Part shown: in pieces, positions 1 to 11,035 of the stretch
How the letters are laid out: each line of letters starts with the position of its first letter
Position numbering within the stretch: the stretch's first letter is position 1
From: Cladorhizidae sp. MBARI D1340-BT2
Taxonomy: Eukaryota > Porifera > Demospongiae > Poecilosclerida > Cladorhizidae
Assembly (NCBI GenBank): GCA_028752905.1
Contig: JAQNBH010000012.1
Span: forward strand, 27,165,816-27,229,815
Length of the DNA stretch: 64,000 nucleotides
Direction of reading: 5' to 3'
The notes under the pieces: model-generated
What the model was told of the DNA's origin: nothing
Databases searched by the model: none
Seen by the model: the letters and a program-made list of their open reading frames with translations, nothing else
Made by a program: the position numbers and the translations under genes

Positions 1-3000
1 GATTCCATCTCAACTGCTCCTCTTTCTTGGCTTAAAGCACATGACATAGATGTGGCATTCTGTAGAGGTCAAGGCTATGATGGTGCAGCCAGTATATATG
101 TCTCCCAGCAATGTGGGTGGTCAGGCAAGGATCTGTCAAGTATGCCTTTAGCTTTGTATACTTACTGCCAGAGTCACCAGTTGAATCTTTGTATTATGAG
201 AGCATGCTCAATTTCCAATATCAGAAATACCAATGGATTGGTGTTATTTCAGAAATTGAGAAGTGTCAGCACTTTTTTGAGCATGTTTATTGAATCAGTT
301 TCACCTGCAGAGAAAAGAGTTAAACTCAAGGACTTGTCCCGAACACGCTGGGTTCAGAGGACATATTCCTATTTGGTACTTTATGACTTGTATCTTGCCA
401 TAATCAAGACTATGGAATCGATTAGCACCAGTAGTTCAGAGTATAGCAATTGATCTTGGGATTCAGAAAGCTTGACAAAAGCAAATAGTTTCCTTCATCA
501 ACTTCCTTCTTTTGAATTTCTTGTTTCATTCAGCATTACAATGAGAATCTTTAGTAGTCTTCGATATCAACCTATCAAAGAGGACTCATGATGTTATGTC
601 TGCATATGAACACATTTCAGATGTGCAACTGGAGTTGGAACTGTTTAAAACAATCTGTGAAGCAGAATTCCATGCTTGGTTTGAAGACTTTTGCTGACAG
701 CATTAACATACCTGTTAGCATTACCAGGATTACATCAAGACTAGTACATAGAGCCAATGTTTCTGCAGACAGCCCTGACTATCGCAGAAACATCATGATG
801 ACTTTCTGGAATCACATAACCACAGAAATGGAAACTATATTTGGATCAATTTACCAGATAAAGATAAAACTGCTTGCTCTCATTCCATCCACTGCTATGT
901 CTTATGCCTCCTCCTCCATTAAAGATGTGGTGAACTGTACAAGTCTGACTAGCCTTCTCCACCATTAAAGATGTGGTGAACTGTACAAGTCTGACTTGCC
1001 TTCTCCTCCATTAAAGATGTGGTGAACTGTACAAGTCTGACTTGCCTTCTCCTCCATTAAAGATGTGGTGAACTGTACAAGTCTGACTTGCCTTCTCCTC
1101 CATTAAAGATGTAGGTGAACTGTACAAGTCTGACTTGCCTTCTCCTCCATTAAAGATCTACGTGAACTGTACAAGTCTGGCTTGCCTTCTCCTCCATTAA
1201 AGATGTGGTGAACTGCACAAGTCAGACTTGCCTTCTCCTCCATTAAAGATGTGGTGAACTGTACAAGTCTGACTTGCCTTCTCCTCCATTAAAGATGTGG
1301 TGAACTGTACAAGTCTGACTTGTCTTCTCCTTCATTAAAGATGTAGGTGAACTGTACAAGTCTGACTTGCCTTCTCCTCCATTAAAGATGTGGTGAACTG
1401 TACAAGTCTGGCTTACCTTCTCCTCCATTAAAGATGTGGTGAACTGTACAAGTCTGACTTGCCTTCTCCTCCATTAAAGATGTGGTGAACTGTACAAGTC
1501 TGACTTGCCTTCTCCTCCATTAAAGATGAGGTGAACTGTACAAGTCTGACTTGCCTTCTCCTCCATTAAAGATCTACGTGAACTGTACAAGTCTGGCTTG
1601 CCTTCTCCTCCATTAAAGATGTGGTGAACTGCACAAGTCAGACTTGCCTTCTCCTCCATTAAAGATGTGGTGAACTGTACAAGTCTGACTTGCCTTCTCC
1701 TCCATTAAAGATGTGGTGAACTGTACAAGTCTGACTTGTCTTCTCCTCCATTAAAGATGAGGTGAACTGTACAAGTCTGACTTGCCTTCTCCTCCATTAA
1801 AGATGTGGTGAACTGTACAAGTCTGACTTGTCTTCTCCTCCATTAAAGATGAGGTGAACTGTACAAGTCTGACTTGCCTTCTCCTCCATTAAAGATGTGG
1901 TGAACTGTACAAGTCTGACTTGCCTTCTCCTCCATTAAAGATGTGGTGAACTGTACAAGTCTGACTTGCCTTCTCCTCCATTAAAGATGTGGTGAACGGT
2001 ACAAGTCTGACTTGCCTTCTCCTCCATTAAAGATGAGGTGAACTGTACAAGTCTGACTTGCCTTCTCCTCCATTAAAGATCTACGTGAACTGTACAAGTC
2101 TGGCTTGCCTTCTCCTCCATTAAAGATGTGGTGAACTGCACAAGTCAGACTTGCCTTCTCCTCCATTAAAGATGTGGTGAACTGTACAAGTCTGACTTGC
2201 CTTCTCCTCCATTAAAGATGTGGTGAACTGTATGTGTCTGACTTGCCTTCTCCTCCATTAAAGATGTGTTGAACTGTACAAGTCTGACTTGCCTTCTCCT
2301 CCATTAAAGATGTGGTGAACTGTACAAGTCTGACTTGTCTTCTCCTCCATTAAAGATGTAGGTGAACTGTACAAGTCTGGCTTGCCTTCTCCTCCATTAA
2401 AGATGTGGTGAACTGTACAAGTCTGACTTGTCTTCTCCTCCATTAAAGATGTAGGTGAAGTGTACAAGTCTGACTTGCCTTCTCCTCCATTAAATATGTG
2501 GTGAACTATACAAGTCTGGCTTTCCTTCTCCTGCATTAAAGATGTGGTGAACTGTACAAGTCTGGCTTGCCTTCTCCTCCATTAAAGATGTGGTGAACTG
2601 TACGTGCCTTCTCCTCCATTAAAGATGGTGAACTGTACAAGTCTGACTTGCCTTCTCCTCCATTAAAGATGTAGGTGAACTGTACCAGTCTGACTTGCCT
2701 TCTCGTCCATTAAATATGTAGGTGAACTGTACAAGTCTGACTTGCCTTCTCCTCCATTAAAGATGTATGTGAACTGTACAAGTCTGACATACCTTCTCCT
2801 CGATTAAAGATGGTGAACTGTACAAGTCAGACTTGCCTTCTCCTCTATTAAAGATGTGGTGAACTGTACAAGTCTGACTTGCCTTCTCCTCCATTAAAGA
2901 TGAGGTGAACTGTACAAGTCTAACTTGCCTTCTCCTCAATGCTCTCTACAGAATTTAATAGATGGAAGATAAAATTTATTTCTATGTCACCAGATGACAG

Positions 3001-3246
3001 GCCTGACACTCTACGAGCAGCTTTACTATGCTGTGATGACGATGCCTTTCCTAATATAAAAGTGCTTCTAATTATAGCATGTACTCTACCAATTACTACC
3101 TGTGAGTCAGAGAGAGCCAATAGCCAGCTGAAGTTGCTGAAGACATATCTTCGGTGTACAATGTCGGAAGAGCGATTTGGTGTTTTGGCAGTAATCAAAG
3201 TCCATCGTAGAATGGTCCATCCATCTGGTTGCAGCCTTTGCAATCA
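1..3246 (+). pseudogene. hAT transposase (DUF4371 type), copy A, broken
   Basis: Plus-strand remains of a hAT transposase of the TTF-zinc-finger/DUF4371/dimerisation class; the N-terminus lies beyond the window (compare copy B from 47759). Positions 52-453 encode the RNase H-like core with RGQGYDGA, a CQSHQLNLCIMRA block and a SRTRWVQR block, as in this family. Positions 588-960 continue the alpha-helical region, ending near ALIPSTAMSYASSSIKD. The gene is then interrupted by a 46-bp minisatellite and resumes at about 2939 with EFNRWKIKF and the C-terminal dimerisation domain (ACTLPITTCESERANSQLK, then KTYLR). Stops, frameshifts and the array make it non-functional. It is nearly identical to the same part of copy B, with a few indels. 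Confidence 0.9.
903..2935. repeat. 46-bp minisatellite inside hAT gene, about 44 units (copy A)
   Basis: Tandem head-to-tail monomers of 46 bp (successive ATTAAAG starts at 918 and 964), with 45- and 47-bp variants. Typical landmarks in each monomer are ATTAAAGATGTGGTGAACTG and TACAAGTCTGACTTGCC. One frame of a monomer reads LYKSDLPSP, and another reads IKDVVNCTSL, which is exactly the transposase sequence just upstream. The array therefore looks like an amplified piece of the host transposase gene. As 46 is not a multiple of 3, each unit shifts frame. Variants such as GATCTACGTG recur at about 1155, 1571 and 2078, showing block-wise amplification. There are no spacers, so it is not a CRISPR array. 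Confidence 0.95.
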
Positions 3247-3446
3247 AGCACCCTCACTGGATGGCTCTACCCTGCCTACTAACACAAGCACCCTCACTGG
3301 ATGGCTGTACCCTGCCTACTAACACAAGCATCCTCGCTGGATGGCTCTACCCTGCCTACTAACACAAGCACCCTCGCTGGATGGCTCTACCCTACCTACT
3401 AACACAAGCACCCTCGCTGGATGGCTCTACCTTGCCTACTAACACA
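3247..3446. repeat. 40-bp tandem repeat, 5 units, at the hAT C-terminus (copy A)
   Basis: Five 40-bp units start at 3247, 3287, 3327, 3367 and 3407, each beginning AGCACCCTC. The first unit overlaps the end of the transposase reading frame, where copy B encodes AFAIKHPHWMAL. This repeat too seems to be amplified from coding sequence. Copy B has the same five units at 50741-50940, so the expansion predates the duplication. Confidence 0.9.
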
Positions 3447-5036
3447 GTAAATGGTTTATGTAAATGTCTGCATGCATGCTCATTATTTAAATGACTTTTG
3501 AAAACTGGATGTGGTTTTATAAAGTGAGTGTGACAGTCATAAAGTTTATTAGAAGAACCCACCTGTTCAATTTTCTGGATCTACAACGTATTAGAATCCA
3601 AAAAGTGGAAAGCTATAAACCAAATAGTGGATTTCGAAACATAAAAGTGAATATATACGGCCTTGATGGTTTATTGGCTTTTTTGATTAGTTATTGAGAC
3701 CCTTTCTGACCCAGCTGAAAATACGATTACTCTGCTCCTCACAAGCATGGTGGGTACAGGTAAAGATGACCTGCTATAACCTATTCTAGACAACTGCTTA
3801 CTTATAAACTGCTTCTGCTATCTCTAGTCAGTACAGCTAGCTAAGTACTTGCTTAACTCCAGACAAAAGAACTTGCTCAACATTGTGAGTAAATGAGGAC
3901 AATGGAGCATAACGGGCAGACATTGACCACCCAAGGGGAACCATAGATTCTGCACTGCCTCGTGAGGTGGGCCTATCATATCCCACATAACCCAACCTGT
4001 GGTCACTATGTGCAGTGACATGGTTCTTCACATAACCCAACCTGTGGTCACTATGTGCAGCCAAATATGGTTCTTCACATAACCCAACCAGTAGTCAGCC
4101 CAACATGTGACATGGTTCTTATCAATGATCACCAAGCTGCCACGCCCAGAAGATACCTGCCTGAGACTCACATCTGTGGATGTCCCCAGCATCGTAAAAG
4201 GCAGTGGATCTTGGTTTCATGCACACATCTATTTCAGTTGTGTCTATTGCTAGTTTTGCTTTCCATGTAAATTAAATTCAGATTGCATCTTGACCATGAA
4301 TATGCATAATTCAGGGATAGAGATTATGGAGCGGAAGAGTGCATCAATAATTATTAGTGTGACAAAGGTACATGTTTGGAACTAAATGTCGGAATTTTAT
4401 TTAAAAATTCCCGGATGCATCTCTAAACCAAGCATAGAAGTTCTCCACCATCACCCAATTACAATCCTCTATCTGGCCCAAAAGTCAGCTCTCCATCTCG
4501 CTTGGACAGGTTGGGTACCACTCTTTGACTATACAAAATCTGCCTAACCAGCATTTGCATTGTACTGGAAAACTTACCCTCACATAGTTACCAGGAGGAA
4601 TATGATCTGCTTCTTGCTCAGCATCTAATATGTCAAGATCTCTAAAAATAGCTGAACAAAAATGAAGAACTTTGCATAATTCATTCTAGCTGAGGCTAGG
4701 TGTAATTTGTTGGGAAGAAGCTAATTTTATTTCATCTAATATGACGTGATTCAACCAACCAAGAAAAATTCCTTTACAATTCACATTTCAACTTCTCTAT
4801 AGATGATAGTTAACCAGCTACTCTCTCTCTCTCCCAATGATACTTGCAAGGCACTAGGTAGAGCTATAGGAAAATCTTCTTCAAGAAACGACAATGGAAT
4901 GGCTAGAAATTATACCAGTCAAACTCTCAGGGGGCATGAGCTTCATAATACCATTTTTTACAAAATGAAAAGTAACTGTGGCTACAATTTCAGAGCTCCA
5001 TAAATTGCGTGCACTTTACTCTATGAATGATATATA
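3447..5036. other. Non-coding duplicated sequence with short 45-47-bp repeats
   Basis: No convincing gene. About three imperfect 45-47-bp repeats (CATAACCCAACCTGTGGTCA and flanks; starts near 3986, 4031 and 4078) lie at about 3984-4110 and recur in copy B at about 51663-51800. The rest is AT-rich and matches 50941-52720. Open frames here are short and resemble nothing I recognise. Confidence 0.6.
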
Positions 5037-5851
5037 CAGTAGGAAGTCAGTTATCCGAACGTCAGTTATCCGCACACGTCGGTCAACCGAACGCTAAATG
5101 AAGCCACACCTACCACCCATTTAATTAATATATATATATATATATATATATATTTTAACCTTCCTTCAATAGTGTGCACTCGTGCTCATGCGCATAAACG
5201 TAGGCTGCTAGCTGTTGATGCCCAAATCATTTCGGGAGGAAGAGGAGGTGGAAACACCAGAAATTGACACTCTTCTCAATAACTTGGCCATTCCACCAGA
5301 AGAGAGAATCGGTTGGCTTTTGGCTGACGACAACGATGCAGGCTACCATGAACTGACAGAAGAGGAGATTGTGGCACTTGCTACAGAAGGTGACAAAAGT
5401 GATAGAGAAGAGGAAGAGGAAGAGGAGAGTCTTCCAGCTGTGTCCCATTCCCAAGCTTGCACTGCACTAGAGACAGTTCTAGCATATGTCCAGGAGCAGC
5501 CTGGAATCCCACTGAGCACAACTGTAGTGTTCTAGCATATGTCCAGGAGCAGCCTGGAATCCCACTGAGCACAACTGTAGTGCTAAATAATCTCCTAATT
5601 GAAACTGCAAAAAAAAGAATTTTTGTAAATAAGAAACAAACAAAAGTTACAGATTACTTTAATCAAGCTGCAGACTAGATATTCTAAATGTTAGATTACA
5701 TACAATATGCATCCACTTTTATTGATTATGTGTAGTAAAATGTCATAATATCCCGTATCGCTAAATTTATTTTGTGTGACCAGTTATCCGAACATTTCAG
5801 TTATCCGAACACCCTCGGTCCCAAGGTGTTCGGATAACTGACTTCCTACTG
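5037..5851 (+). mobile_element. Tigger/pogo-like DNA transposon, internally deleted
   Basis: An 815-bp element with perfect 24-bp terminal inverted repeats, beginning CAGTAGGAAGTCAGTTATCC on each end, flanked by TA on both sides (5035-5036 and 5852-5853). TA target duplication and a CAGT start are typical of the pogo/Tigger branch of Tc1/mariner. Copy B at about 52720-52740 has the uninterrupted target, so the insertion is specific to copy A. The interior holds an (AT)n tract at about 5128-5152 and only the C-terminal part of a transposase. The catalytic domain is missing, so the element is non-autonomous. Confidence 0.93.
5215..5678 (+). pseudogene. C-terminal tail of a Tigger/jerky-like transposase
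   Basis: Reading begins around PKSFREEEEVETPEID and runs through an acidic stretch (SDREEEEEEESL). It then shows SHSQACTALETVLAYVQEQP and, in another frame after a stop at 5533-5535, NNLLIETAKKRIF and KQTKVTDYF. A closing pattern of SHxEAxxALE, a basic segment and QTKxTDYF is typical of the C-terminus of Tigger and jerky-family DDE transposases. A 53-bp segment encoding VLAYVQEQPGIPLS is tandemly duplicated (about 5477-5582), which breaks the frame. No DDE catalytic residues are present. Confidence 0.8.
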
Positions 5852-7529
5852 TAGCTTCAAAGATAGCTCTCTCTGTATGCTCTTTTTATATTAAACTCTT
5901 ACATCTTACATAGGTACAACTATGCTCCAGTTATAGGTAGTCAAGTTGGGGACCTCAAAACCTGATTTTCTGCAGTTCTACCTCCTAATTGGAAAGTGCT
6001 TGATGTTCCAGCAGCTGCTACTTAGTGTTTTCATTAAGTGCTAAATGTAAGTACATGGTCAAGTGTGCGGGTGATAATTAATTTTAAGAAATTTATTTTC
6101 AACCCACACGCCCAAGATATCGAATTTCGGTATACAAAATAGAATTTAACTTTCTTCCTCCCTTTCTCTTATGGTATACTATGTCAGGGGAAACTCTGCA
6201 TTGCTCAATTTATAGTTAGTGTCATATAATAAGTATAACCATCCCAATAACCAGCAGCCAAGACCACTGGACAGGTTCGGTGGTATTTGTGGTGCATAAT
6301 AGAGGCTTTAGGTTCCCAGCTACAGCAGGTGTGCCATGTTTTTGGTGAGAGTTGCAGGCCCAGTGTCTGTGGGTTCTCCTGTTGGTGAACCTTCTAGACA
6401 TAGAAACCTGTTTTCCTTTAGAGTAATGCACTCTGTCATGTGACAAGAACAGGAATAATGATATCTAAATGCACAGACAACATGCACAAACAATATATAT
6501 AGCTATATAGCCTGAGACTGCATGGTGGCTCCAAAAACTGCCATACCCCAAACCAGAAGTAATAATGAGTCACACACAAACAGTCCTTCAGCATTCACAT
6601 TATTATATCCTTTTCTCTCTAATCACCATAACTGACTGACAAGATAGTGATTAAGCATTTTAATGTACTCAACATTCCAAGCCTTTTTTTGTAAAACTGT
6701 TTGGTGCCTAAGCTTGACAGAATGTGCAAGCCTAGGTGACAATGGTTTGGGACAGTGGATAAATAAGAAGTAGGTAGATATAGGAATGCAAAGCCATTAT
6801 TAAAGTCAGGTCAGTTTTCTTTACTTGTATTACATCTGTTTCCTATAAACACATGTTTCTATGAAGTTTCTGCTTTTATCCTATAAAAGAACTTTTTTTA
6901 TTCCAGTTGTCTTAACTGATGGACTGACCTGACTTTGTACTAATAAATTTACCCACTGTCCCAGAACTTCACCATGGCTTTGCACTTTCAATCATGACTT
7001 GTATTATACCTGCTAGCTAGCACAGCATTTTAACTCAGAACTACTTTAGCTTTAAATGTGTTCTTTCGACATACCCTTATTCGGAACGCTTCTTTTTCCC
7101 GCTTTCTTTGCCGTCTCCATAACGAGCGGGCTTAATTTAGTGGAGAGCGGGTCCTGACATCCAAATCGAAGGGATCTCGGGCCAGCCCTTTTAACCTATT
7201 CATTGTTTAACTTTAACCCATTCACTGGTGGAAACTGAAGAAAACGGCTTAATTTTAAGGGTTTTACGATAATATTGGCCAGTGAGAAAGAGGTGCCTTG
7301 GCTACCTGATTACAAAAGAATTTAGTCAAGCTTTGGTGTCCGCTGTGAATACCAAATTTCGAGTTCCAAAGAGTATAATCGAGCGTTCAGCTAAAGATAG
7401 GAGTTCTTCGACTCTACAGAAACTTCGATAGCCGTATCCTACTCACTTGCCTGACCCTTGGAAGTCCCTCAGAAGATGACGCCACGCGCTAGCATTGGAG
7501 AAATGCGAGCTATATAATTATATTATTTT
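5852..7529. other. Unassigned duplicated sequence
   Basis: Matches 52735-54423. Segments at about 5860-6075 resemble a third place in the window (44300-44765), so part of it belongs to a dispersed repeat family. A minus-strand 74-codon frame at 6222-6446 is intact in both copies, but resembles no family I know and may be chance. Scrambled inverted segments (AAAGTCAGGTCAG against CTGACCTGACTTT) lie at about 6745-6985. No gene is supported. Confidence 0.5.
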
Positions 7530-8920
7530 GGATCAAGCGACTCCAGCCATCAAGAAATTCGTGCGCTTGAAGAGGTTATAGGCTACCTCAACAGCAAGGG
7601 TCTATATACTAGCTCTTTCTTTTTCATGTTCCAGGTAAGAAAGGGTCAACAGCAACGGTCAACTAGCTCTTTCTTTTTCATGTTCCAGGTAAGAAGGGGT
7701 ACCTAGCCATCACATACTATGTTATACCCGTGTATAGGTGTAGTTGTTCAATGGCGCTAAGAAAAAAAGCGGACCTGAAGGATGGGGCATGACCAAGTTG
7801 TAAATTCCTGAAATCAATTAGCAGGGAGTTTTTTCTCAAAATCTCACCTGGTACTTCAGACATGGCTGCTATTAATATATTGGTGGGTGGGTGAGGCAGT
7901 ACCCTGTATTAGATGCAGCAGATGAGTGTGGCTGTAACAAGAAAATGGCAATTACTGTGTACCAGTGGCTTAGGGAAGTGTGCTCTGCAGTACTATGTCG
8001 GAACCAGATTGTGCTTGCTGGTGTTGGATCTGTTATTCAAATAGACGAGTCACAGTTCACAGACAAACCCATGGTATCACTTGATATACTTTAATGGATG
8101 ATCACTTTGGTTATTGACTGTTTAGCATCATAGAGGCCACCCACCATGCGCCTGCTCTTGGTACACTTGATAAACGTATTGTGCCTATTTCAAAGATCTT
8201 AATTCAATGAAAATGTGTTTAGGTTACATGCAAGTTGTGGAGCAGAGAGACGCAGCCACCTTGCTACCCATCATTCAGGCGCATGTTGCACCTGGATCAA
8301 TAATCCATTCGGACCAGTGGGCAGCTTATAGGCAGGTGGCTACTCTGCCTGGGATTGTGGATGAGAGAGTAAATCACTCCATTGAATTTATAAATAGGGT
8401 GTGCACACCCAACATATTGAGTCCTATTGGAACAGGGTATGGTTTGTGTGGAACGTAATTTTTTTTTAAACAACAATTATTATATTGTGCAGGTGAAGCT
8501 CAAGCGGTTGAAAGGAGTTGATCGCCACCAGCTCCCATCCCTAATCTATGTGGCGTGAGCTAAATGGAACAACTGTGGCTTTCACTTATAACATATTAGC
8601 AGAAATTAAAACCCAATACCCTGTTTGATTGTAAATTATTCTGAAATATGGATTAGACTTTCATTAATAGTTTAATTTTTAATTGTTAGTTAGTTAATAA
8701 TAAATTACTTTCATTGTATTATTTTTATTTGGATGATATTTCATGAAATTTGGATTGTGAATTATTCTGAAATTTGGATTTGGATGATATTTCATGAAAT
8801 TTGGATTGTGAATTATTCTGATTTGGATGAGATTTCCGTACTCGCATGAACCCCCAAAACGTGCATGCATGAAATTAAAAAATACGCACGGATTTCTTGA
8901 TGGCTGGAGTCGTAAAATCC
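7530..8920 (+). mobile_element. Merlin (ISXO2/IS1595-like) DNA transposon, copy A
   Basis: Imperfect terminal inverted repeats start GGAT and share CGACTCCAGCCATCAAGAAA (left 7538 onward, right ending 8912). In copy B, 8 of 9 flanking bases match as a possible 9-bp target duplication, as expected for Merlin. The transposase is in pieces. Positions 7891-8094 encode YQWLREVCSAVLC and VIQIDESQF, holding the first catalytic Asp. Positions 8207-8458 encode GYMQVVEQRDAATLLPII, PGSIIHSDQWAAYRQV (second Asp) and VNHSIEFIN. A last piece follows a likely intron (acceptor TTGTGCAG near 8493). A 5' segment of about 60 bp is duplicated at 7610-7700. A short stretch before GYMQ that copy B retains is deleted here. 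Confidence 0.85.
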
Positions 8921-9584
8921 ATATTTTTTAATATTTGGAACGCGTTCAATGTGTAGCTGCTAGCTCAGCTAAATTGAACTGTAGGTATAATACGGAGTTT
9001 TGTACGTCCATCCATAGATTTTTTGGTATATTAAACCTCAATCCAATGTCCTACTAACCTTCCATCACCCCCATGGATGGGCATGATGGAGAGAGCAGTG
9101 GAAGAAACTAACCCCTTGAACTATGAAGCAACTTTAATTTCCCACTTTCTCACAAGTACATTTTATATGACTAGAATGTAGTATATTGGTACATAGGAGA
9201 GAGAAGGCAGGACTATAATTTGTTTTTGTGCCACAGTAGGTAGCAGTCAGTGCTCGTGATTCCACTCTGGTATAGCCATATGCCACATTACTGGCACCAC
9301 CATTGGCTCTTCTGTTTTTTTGTGTTTTGTTCTTTTTGTTTTTTTATAAATGAATGCAAATACGGCAAATGCATAAGAATGGCTAATATCAACCAAATGC
9401 TAGTATTAAAGCCAGCCTAGTTACATGAGTAATGGGATGCACACATAAGAAAAGAATAAGTTGTGGGTAACAATAAGTGTAATGACCTCGACTGCGATTC
9501 CCAGATGTTGCAGGGTTCTTTATCGGGAAGTGGGGAAAAGGAAGCTTCTTGATAATGGAGCCACTACACCCAGCTCTGCGTCAG
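8921..9584. other. Short spacer, no gene seen
   Basis: AT-rich sequence matching 55833-56363. Only T-rich and simple-sequence tracts are evident. It may include the 3' end of the neighbouring piggyBac element, but I could not identify its terminal repeat or a TTAA junction here. Confidence 0.4.
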
Positions 9585-10676
9585 CTACAATAACCTCCGA
9601 TGATCTCCTTGGCCAGCTGAATCCTGGAACTTCTTGATCGTAAATTCACTGCCTCTTCCAGACCATTCTTTGTGCAGAATGAAGGCGTTTGTGATAGCCA
9701 CATCGATCAGAAAGTAATATATGTATTTGTAGTACTTTCTGCTTTTCACCTGACACCTATAATATCCTCTGATCTGATTACTTTTGTCCACACCTCCCAT
9801 GTATTTATTGTAGGACTGTATAGCTAGGGGGCAGCTTATTTCCTCTCTGCTGCCATTGCTCGTATGCCGAATGACTGAGGTGACACTCTTGGGTCTTGGG
9901 GGCACTGTTGGTGTACATAGGCATGATGATCTCTCAGTCCTGCCATGCCACACACTTTTCAGGATTGCATGGTTAGTGACTGGCTCCTAAAAATGTTTAC
10001 AAGTTCATATAATGAGTATCCCATAATTATTGTAAATAACATGTATGAACTGATATACAACCCCAAAATGTTTGTGGCATTGTTGTACTAAATTGTGTTT
10101 ATAGAACGCACATTAATTTTTACCTTTTCTTGAATTTGGCGTTCTTCAGCTCCTCAGCGCAACCACACCTGTCTTTCCTGGCAGTCCCACATCCATAGAA
10201 CCCTCTCCTCTCCAAATCAACCAACAGGCTGTGGGGATCAAAAAAAAAGTTGTTGAAATAGCCACTTGCCCTGTAGGTCCTCAGTTAGGTCCTTCACCAC
10301 TCTTGTTTCCATGTGCTGTTCAACTGCACCTTTCTTTTTGCCTGTATATACTTCGAACTGCGAGACAGAAAAGGGTTTCAGCTATCAGCCCGAACCCACA
10401 CCTTGATACCTCTTTTGATGGGTTTCATGGGCATGTACTGTTTCAGGGATGAATGTCCCTGAAAGTTAATTATAGCCTCATCAATTGCTAACTCGCAGTT
10501 CGGGCTGTACGTATAGGGATGACAACTTGTGTGGGGCTGACAAGGTGGGATTTTCCCCAACCTGTCATAATTTGCACAGCCCCTTGTGGAAAGTGTAGAA
10601 AAATGTACAAATCATGAAATATCCCTGTACCTATCCCTAGATATTCTTTGGGCTATTGGTTTGTAGTTGTGGATGG

Positions 10677-10946
10677 TGTAGTGAACACAATGAGCCACAT
10701 CATCCATCCTGTGACATCATCCTTACAATGTCATGTTATGTAAACAGTAGATCTCATCATGCCTTACTATTGCCTTTTATGGTTGTGCAGTACTTGCTTC
10801 TAGAACATTCTATTAGATATGTCGGTGATGTATATAATTATAGTGTTGTTCATGCTCACAATAATTAATTAAAGTTCTTGTTCTAATATTTCTTGATTTG
10901 AGATATAAGTTTGAATATACTTTTGATAAGTAGTACCTCTACTACA
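10677..10946 (+). repeat. 5' LTR of CsRn1-like element
   Basis: 270 bp, beginning TGTAGTGAACACAATG and ending ACCTCTACTACA. It matches 15003-15267 except for an extra G near the TATGTCGG stretch and a 4-bp indel in the following AT-rich segment. Confidence 0.95.
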
Positions 10947-10947
10947 T

Positions 10948-10956
10948 TGGTGACCC
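10948..10956 (+). other. Primer binding site, tRNA-Trp-like
   Basis: TGGTGACCC begins 1 nt after the 5' LTR. Its complement GGGTCACCA is the 3' end of metazoan tRNA-Trp, the primer described for CsRn1/Kabuki-type elements. Only nine bases match before the sequence diverges. The assignment rests on recall of tRNA-Trp. Confidence 0.6.
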
Positions 10957-11035
10957 TCGAAGCTACACAGCTACAGCGTTACAGACTCTCAAAGCCTACC
11001 TTTACTCCTCCATCCTGAGTGACAGCTGCTGACAA

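Noticed and set aside
903..2935. CRISPR-like array
   Set aside because: Direct head-to-tail repeats without unique spacers, inside a transposase gene of a eukaryote.
1243..2939. Minus-strand ORFs with repeated EEKASQTCTVHHIFNGGEG
   Set aside because: Frames running through the 46-bp minisatellite on the antisense strand of the hAT gene.
903..2942. The 46-bp array as an intron (GTGAAC donors, CTCTACAG acceptor)
   Set aside because: Splice-like words exist, but monomers spell transposase residues on both sides, so a coding origin explains the array better.
6222..6446. Conserved 74-codon minus-strand ORF shared with 53114-53338
   Set aside because: Conservation is expected from the recent duplication and no motif or codon signal supports a gene.
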